A DNA stretch of 64,000 nucleotides from Rossellomorea sp. AcN35-11 (GTDB lineage: Bacteria; Bacillota; Bacilli; Bacillales; Bacillaceae_B): the NCBI GenBank assembly GCA_030388825.1, contig CP128835.1, positions 1,544,001-1,608,000 on the forward strand, in the 5' to 3' direction. Below, piece by piece: positions 62,193 through 64,000 of the stretch. Position 1 is the first letter of the stretch, and each line of letters starts with the position of its first letter. The translations under genes were made by a program, and so were the position numbers. The notes under the pieces are model-generated. The model saw only the letters and a program-made list of their open reading frames with translations, was not told the origin of the DNA and made no database searches.

Positions 62193-62906
62193 ATGTTTTT
62201 AAAAAGAATCACACTGTTACGTGAGAATATAGAATCTACTACTGTCTATCCTTTTTCCATTCCCGCAATCAGAAATCTCCATCAAATCGATTTAACAAGC
62301 AGAGTGACATTTTTCGTGGGAGAGAATGGTTCAGGAAAATCTACACTCTTAGAAGCAATTGCTGATAAATGCGAATTTAACACGGCGGGGGGAGGTCGAA
62401 ATAACACGTATGATCTGAATTCGTCTGAATCAGCGCTTGGAGATTATATCAGGCTTTCATGGATGCCTAAAGTCTCTAAAGGTTTCTTTCTTCGGGCTGA
62501 GTCCTTTTACAACTTCGCTTCCCATATTGATGAGGTGGGAGCTCAGGAAGCTTATGGAGGGCGTTCCTTACACCACCAATCTCATGGAGAGTCCTTTTTC
62601 TCTCTCTTTACAAACCGATTTAAGGGAAGAGCCATCTATTTATTAGATGAACCAGAGGCAGCATTATCTCCTCAACGGCAGCTCTCATTTTTAAAGATCA
62701 TACACGATTTGACGTTGTCTGGTGATTGTCAGTTTATTATCGCAACCCATTCCCCCATTCTGTTGGGCTTTCCAAACTCAACCATCCTTAGCTTTGATAA
62801 CGGCACCATTCGTGAGGTGCAGTATGAAGAAACAGACCACTATCAAATTACAAAGTATTATTTAGAAAATCGAGAAAAGTTTATGAAACAAATCTTAGAT
62901 GATTAG
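62193..62906 (+). CDS. AAA/ABC-type ATPase
   Basis: 237 residues. Walker A FVGENGSGKSTLLEA, a GGRNN loop, degenerate signature region HQSHGESFFS, Walker B AIYLLDEPEAALSPQRQ and switch His in FIIATHSPILLGFP. It is a stand-alone ATPase of the AAA_21/AAA_23-like group, with no membrane part. Many relatives work in defence or repair pairs, but no partner gene is present here, so its job is open. ATG 62193 has SD TAGGTG; GTG 62184 overlaps that SD. Confidence 0.85.
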   Translation: MFLKRITLLRENIESTTVYPFSIPAIRNLHQIDLTSRVTFFVGENGSGKSTLLEAIADKCEFNTAGGGRNNTYDLNSSESALGDYIRLSWMPKVSKGFFLRAESFYNFASHIDEVGAQEAYGGRSLHHQSHGESFFSLFTNRFKGRAIYLLDEPEAALSPQRQLSFLKIIHDLTLSGDCQFIIATHSPILLGFPNSTILSFDNGTIREVQYEETDHYQITKYYLENREKFMKQILDD

Positions 62907-63158
62907 GAGTGTTCTCTATTCAGGAACGTCCAGCAGTTCGGATGTACCAGGTATAACCATACTTCGATATAGAAGGCAGATATACTTCCCCCGAATTACA
63001 TTCCTAATCTATGACAATACATGAGAAGTTTATTCTCGCCGGATCCTGTATATGGAATGAGCATTGGCGTTTTCCTTGCTTACATATGTAACCCAGTAAA
63101 TTCCCATTAACGAACCACCGATTTTATTGTAGAATAAAGGAATGGGAGGTTACGAATC

Positions 63159-64000
63159 ATGAATTTGAAAGCAGGATTATTTCAAAATCAACAATTAAAA
63201 CTACAGATGACGCAACAGCTCTCACAAGCCATCACCATCCTCCAATATTCTTCGATGGAATTGAATGCTTACTTAGAAGCAAAGCAATTAGACAATCCCC
63301 TTATTCAACTGGAATCACCAAAGCAAGACCCCCCTTCATCAAAGAGAACCTCTTACGTCTAAACGGCCCGCCGGCAGTAATACGGAACATACTGTGGATT
63401 GGTATGAATATGTATCTGTGCCGAAGGGATCCATATCAGATGCTCTAACTGTTCAATTAAATTTGAAATCGCTTACTTTATTAGACAAGAAGATCATGGA
63501 AGAGTTGATATACAGTTTGGATGATAATGGTTACTTAAGAATCGACGAAGATTCTTTTACCGGAAAACACGGGATTGAAAGCGATCGACTGGAAAACTAT
63601 ATATTGATCCTGCAACAAATGGAACCTGCTGGGATTGGGGCCAGGTCATTGCAGGAATGCATCTCTCTCCAACTGCAGCGAAAGGCAAACGTTCCCCCCC
63701 TTGTTCCTGCGATTGTCGACAATTATTTCCAAGCGTTTGCCGATAAGAAGTGGAAAAAGATCGCAAAGGAACTGTGTGTTGAGATGAAAGATATCCAGCA
63801 GGCTGCTGATTATATTCAGCAATGTAATCCGCGACCGGGAGCTAAGTATGTTCATCATATATCTGAATACATCATCCCCGAGCTTGTGGTAAAGGTCCAG
63901 GGTGATCATACGGTTACCGTCTCACTGAATGACGGGACGACGATAAACGTCACCTATAATGAAGAATACAAAGAATTACTCCAATTCCATCCAGATCAAG
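63159..64000 (+). CDS. rpoN: RNA polymerase sigma-54 factor, interrupted by a frameshift, 3' end outside window
   Basis: SigL/RpoN. N-terminal activator-interacting region LFQNQQLKLQMTQQLSQAIT and ILQYSSMELNAYLEAK, followed after the break by the core-binding domain (LLDKKIMEELIYSLDDNGYL, EPAGIGARSLQECISLQLQ, CNPRPGAKY). The frame breaks at six C (63329-63334); five C allow reading without stops to the window end, about 280 residues. The HTH and RpoN box would lie beyond 64000. In Bacillus it drives levanase, acetoin and amino-acid catabolic genes with enhancer proteins. Confidence 0.9.

Overview
The window is chromosomal DNA of a low-to-mid-GC, endospore-former-type Firmicute of the Bacillaceae (Bacillus sensu lato; a Rossellomorea-like marine/soil Bacillus would fit, but the genus cannot be fixed from this sequence). 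The gene order closely follows the B. subtilis ctpB-minJ-csbA-uvrBA-yvlABCD-hprK-lgt-yvoD-ppaX-yvoF-his-yvcD-trxB-yvcIJKL-crh-clpP-sigL arc, and the regulatory sites are of Bacillus type (S-box and ydaO-type riboswitches, LexA, TnrA and CtsR boxes, GGAGG ribosome binding sites).

Layout. 0-1.2 kb: end of a membrane protein gene, a membrane-anchored TlpA/ResA-like thioredoxin, a DUF302 protein. 1.3-5.6 kb: methionine/sulfur block (a trans-sulfuration PLP enzyme, then SAM riboswitch-metY-metX). 5.8-8.7 kb: ctpB and minJ. 9-13.3 kb: a 7TMR-DISM diguanylate cyclase and, on the minus strand, a dicarboxylate/amino-acid symporter and a DUF1206 membrane protein. 13.4-15.9 kb: c-di-AMP riboswitch-ktrAB potassium uptake. 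16-18.3 kb: serC-serA. 18.4-20.2 kb: hydrolase, YfbR-like HD phosphohydrolase, csbA. 20.2-25.6 kb: a DnaA-box-rich intergenic region with an SOS box, then uvrBA. 25.8-32.9 kb: yvlABCD, a hydrolase, hprK-lgt-yvoD-ppaX-yvoF. 33.2-39.9 kb: complete hisZGDBHAFI operon. 40-48.3 kb: TPR/HTH protein, trxB, a small FbpA-like gene, tnrA, GDSL hydrolase, yvcI-rapZ-glmR-whiA-crh. 48.7-59.3 kb: an accessory six-gene signalling and polysaccharide operon. 59.4-64 kb: clpP, a dispersed repeat, tRNA-Arg(CCG), a DUF418-type membrane protein, an ATPase, and the start of rpoN/sigL.

The most unusual block is 48,755-59,280. An Hpt-REC-GGDEF-REC protein, a membrane-anchored HEAT-type protein, a processive-type family 2 glycosyltransferase, a 1077-residue membrane-anchored protein with a glycoside-hydrolase-like barrel, a single-domain response regulator and a large HAMP-GAF-PAS-HisKA-HATPase-REC kinase are packed end to end. 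I read it as a phosphorelay and c-di-GMP controlled machine for making and trimming an extracellular glycan. Other points of interest are a cluster of ten DnaA-box-like 9-mers upstream of uvrB, a family of small GGGACGGACC palindromes inserted inside the his operon, a short unflagged FbpA-like gene, and an SD-masking hairpin behind serA.

Data quality. Twelve +1 frameshifts interrupt nine otherwise well conserved genes (metY, the DISM cyclase twice, ktrB twice, lgt, hisZ, the TPR protein twice, the glycosyltransferase, the kinase, rpoN). Each is explained by one extra base, nearly always in a homopolymer run and mostly G. This uniform pattern, hitting housekeeping genes, points to sequencing or assembly error, so these genes are annotated as single coding regions across the shifts.
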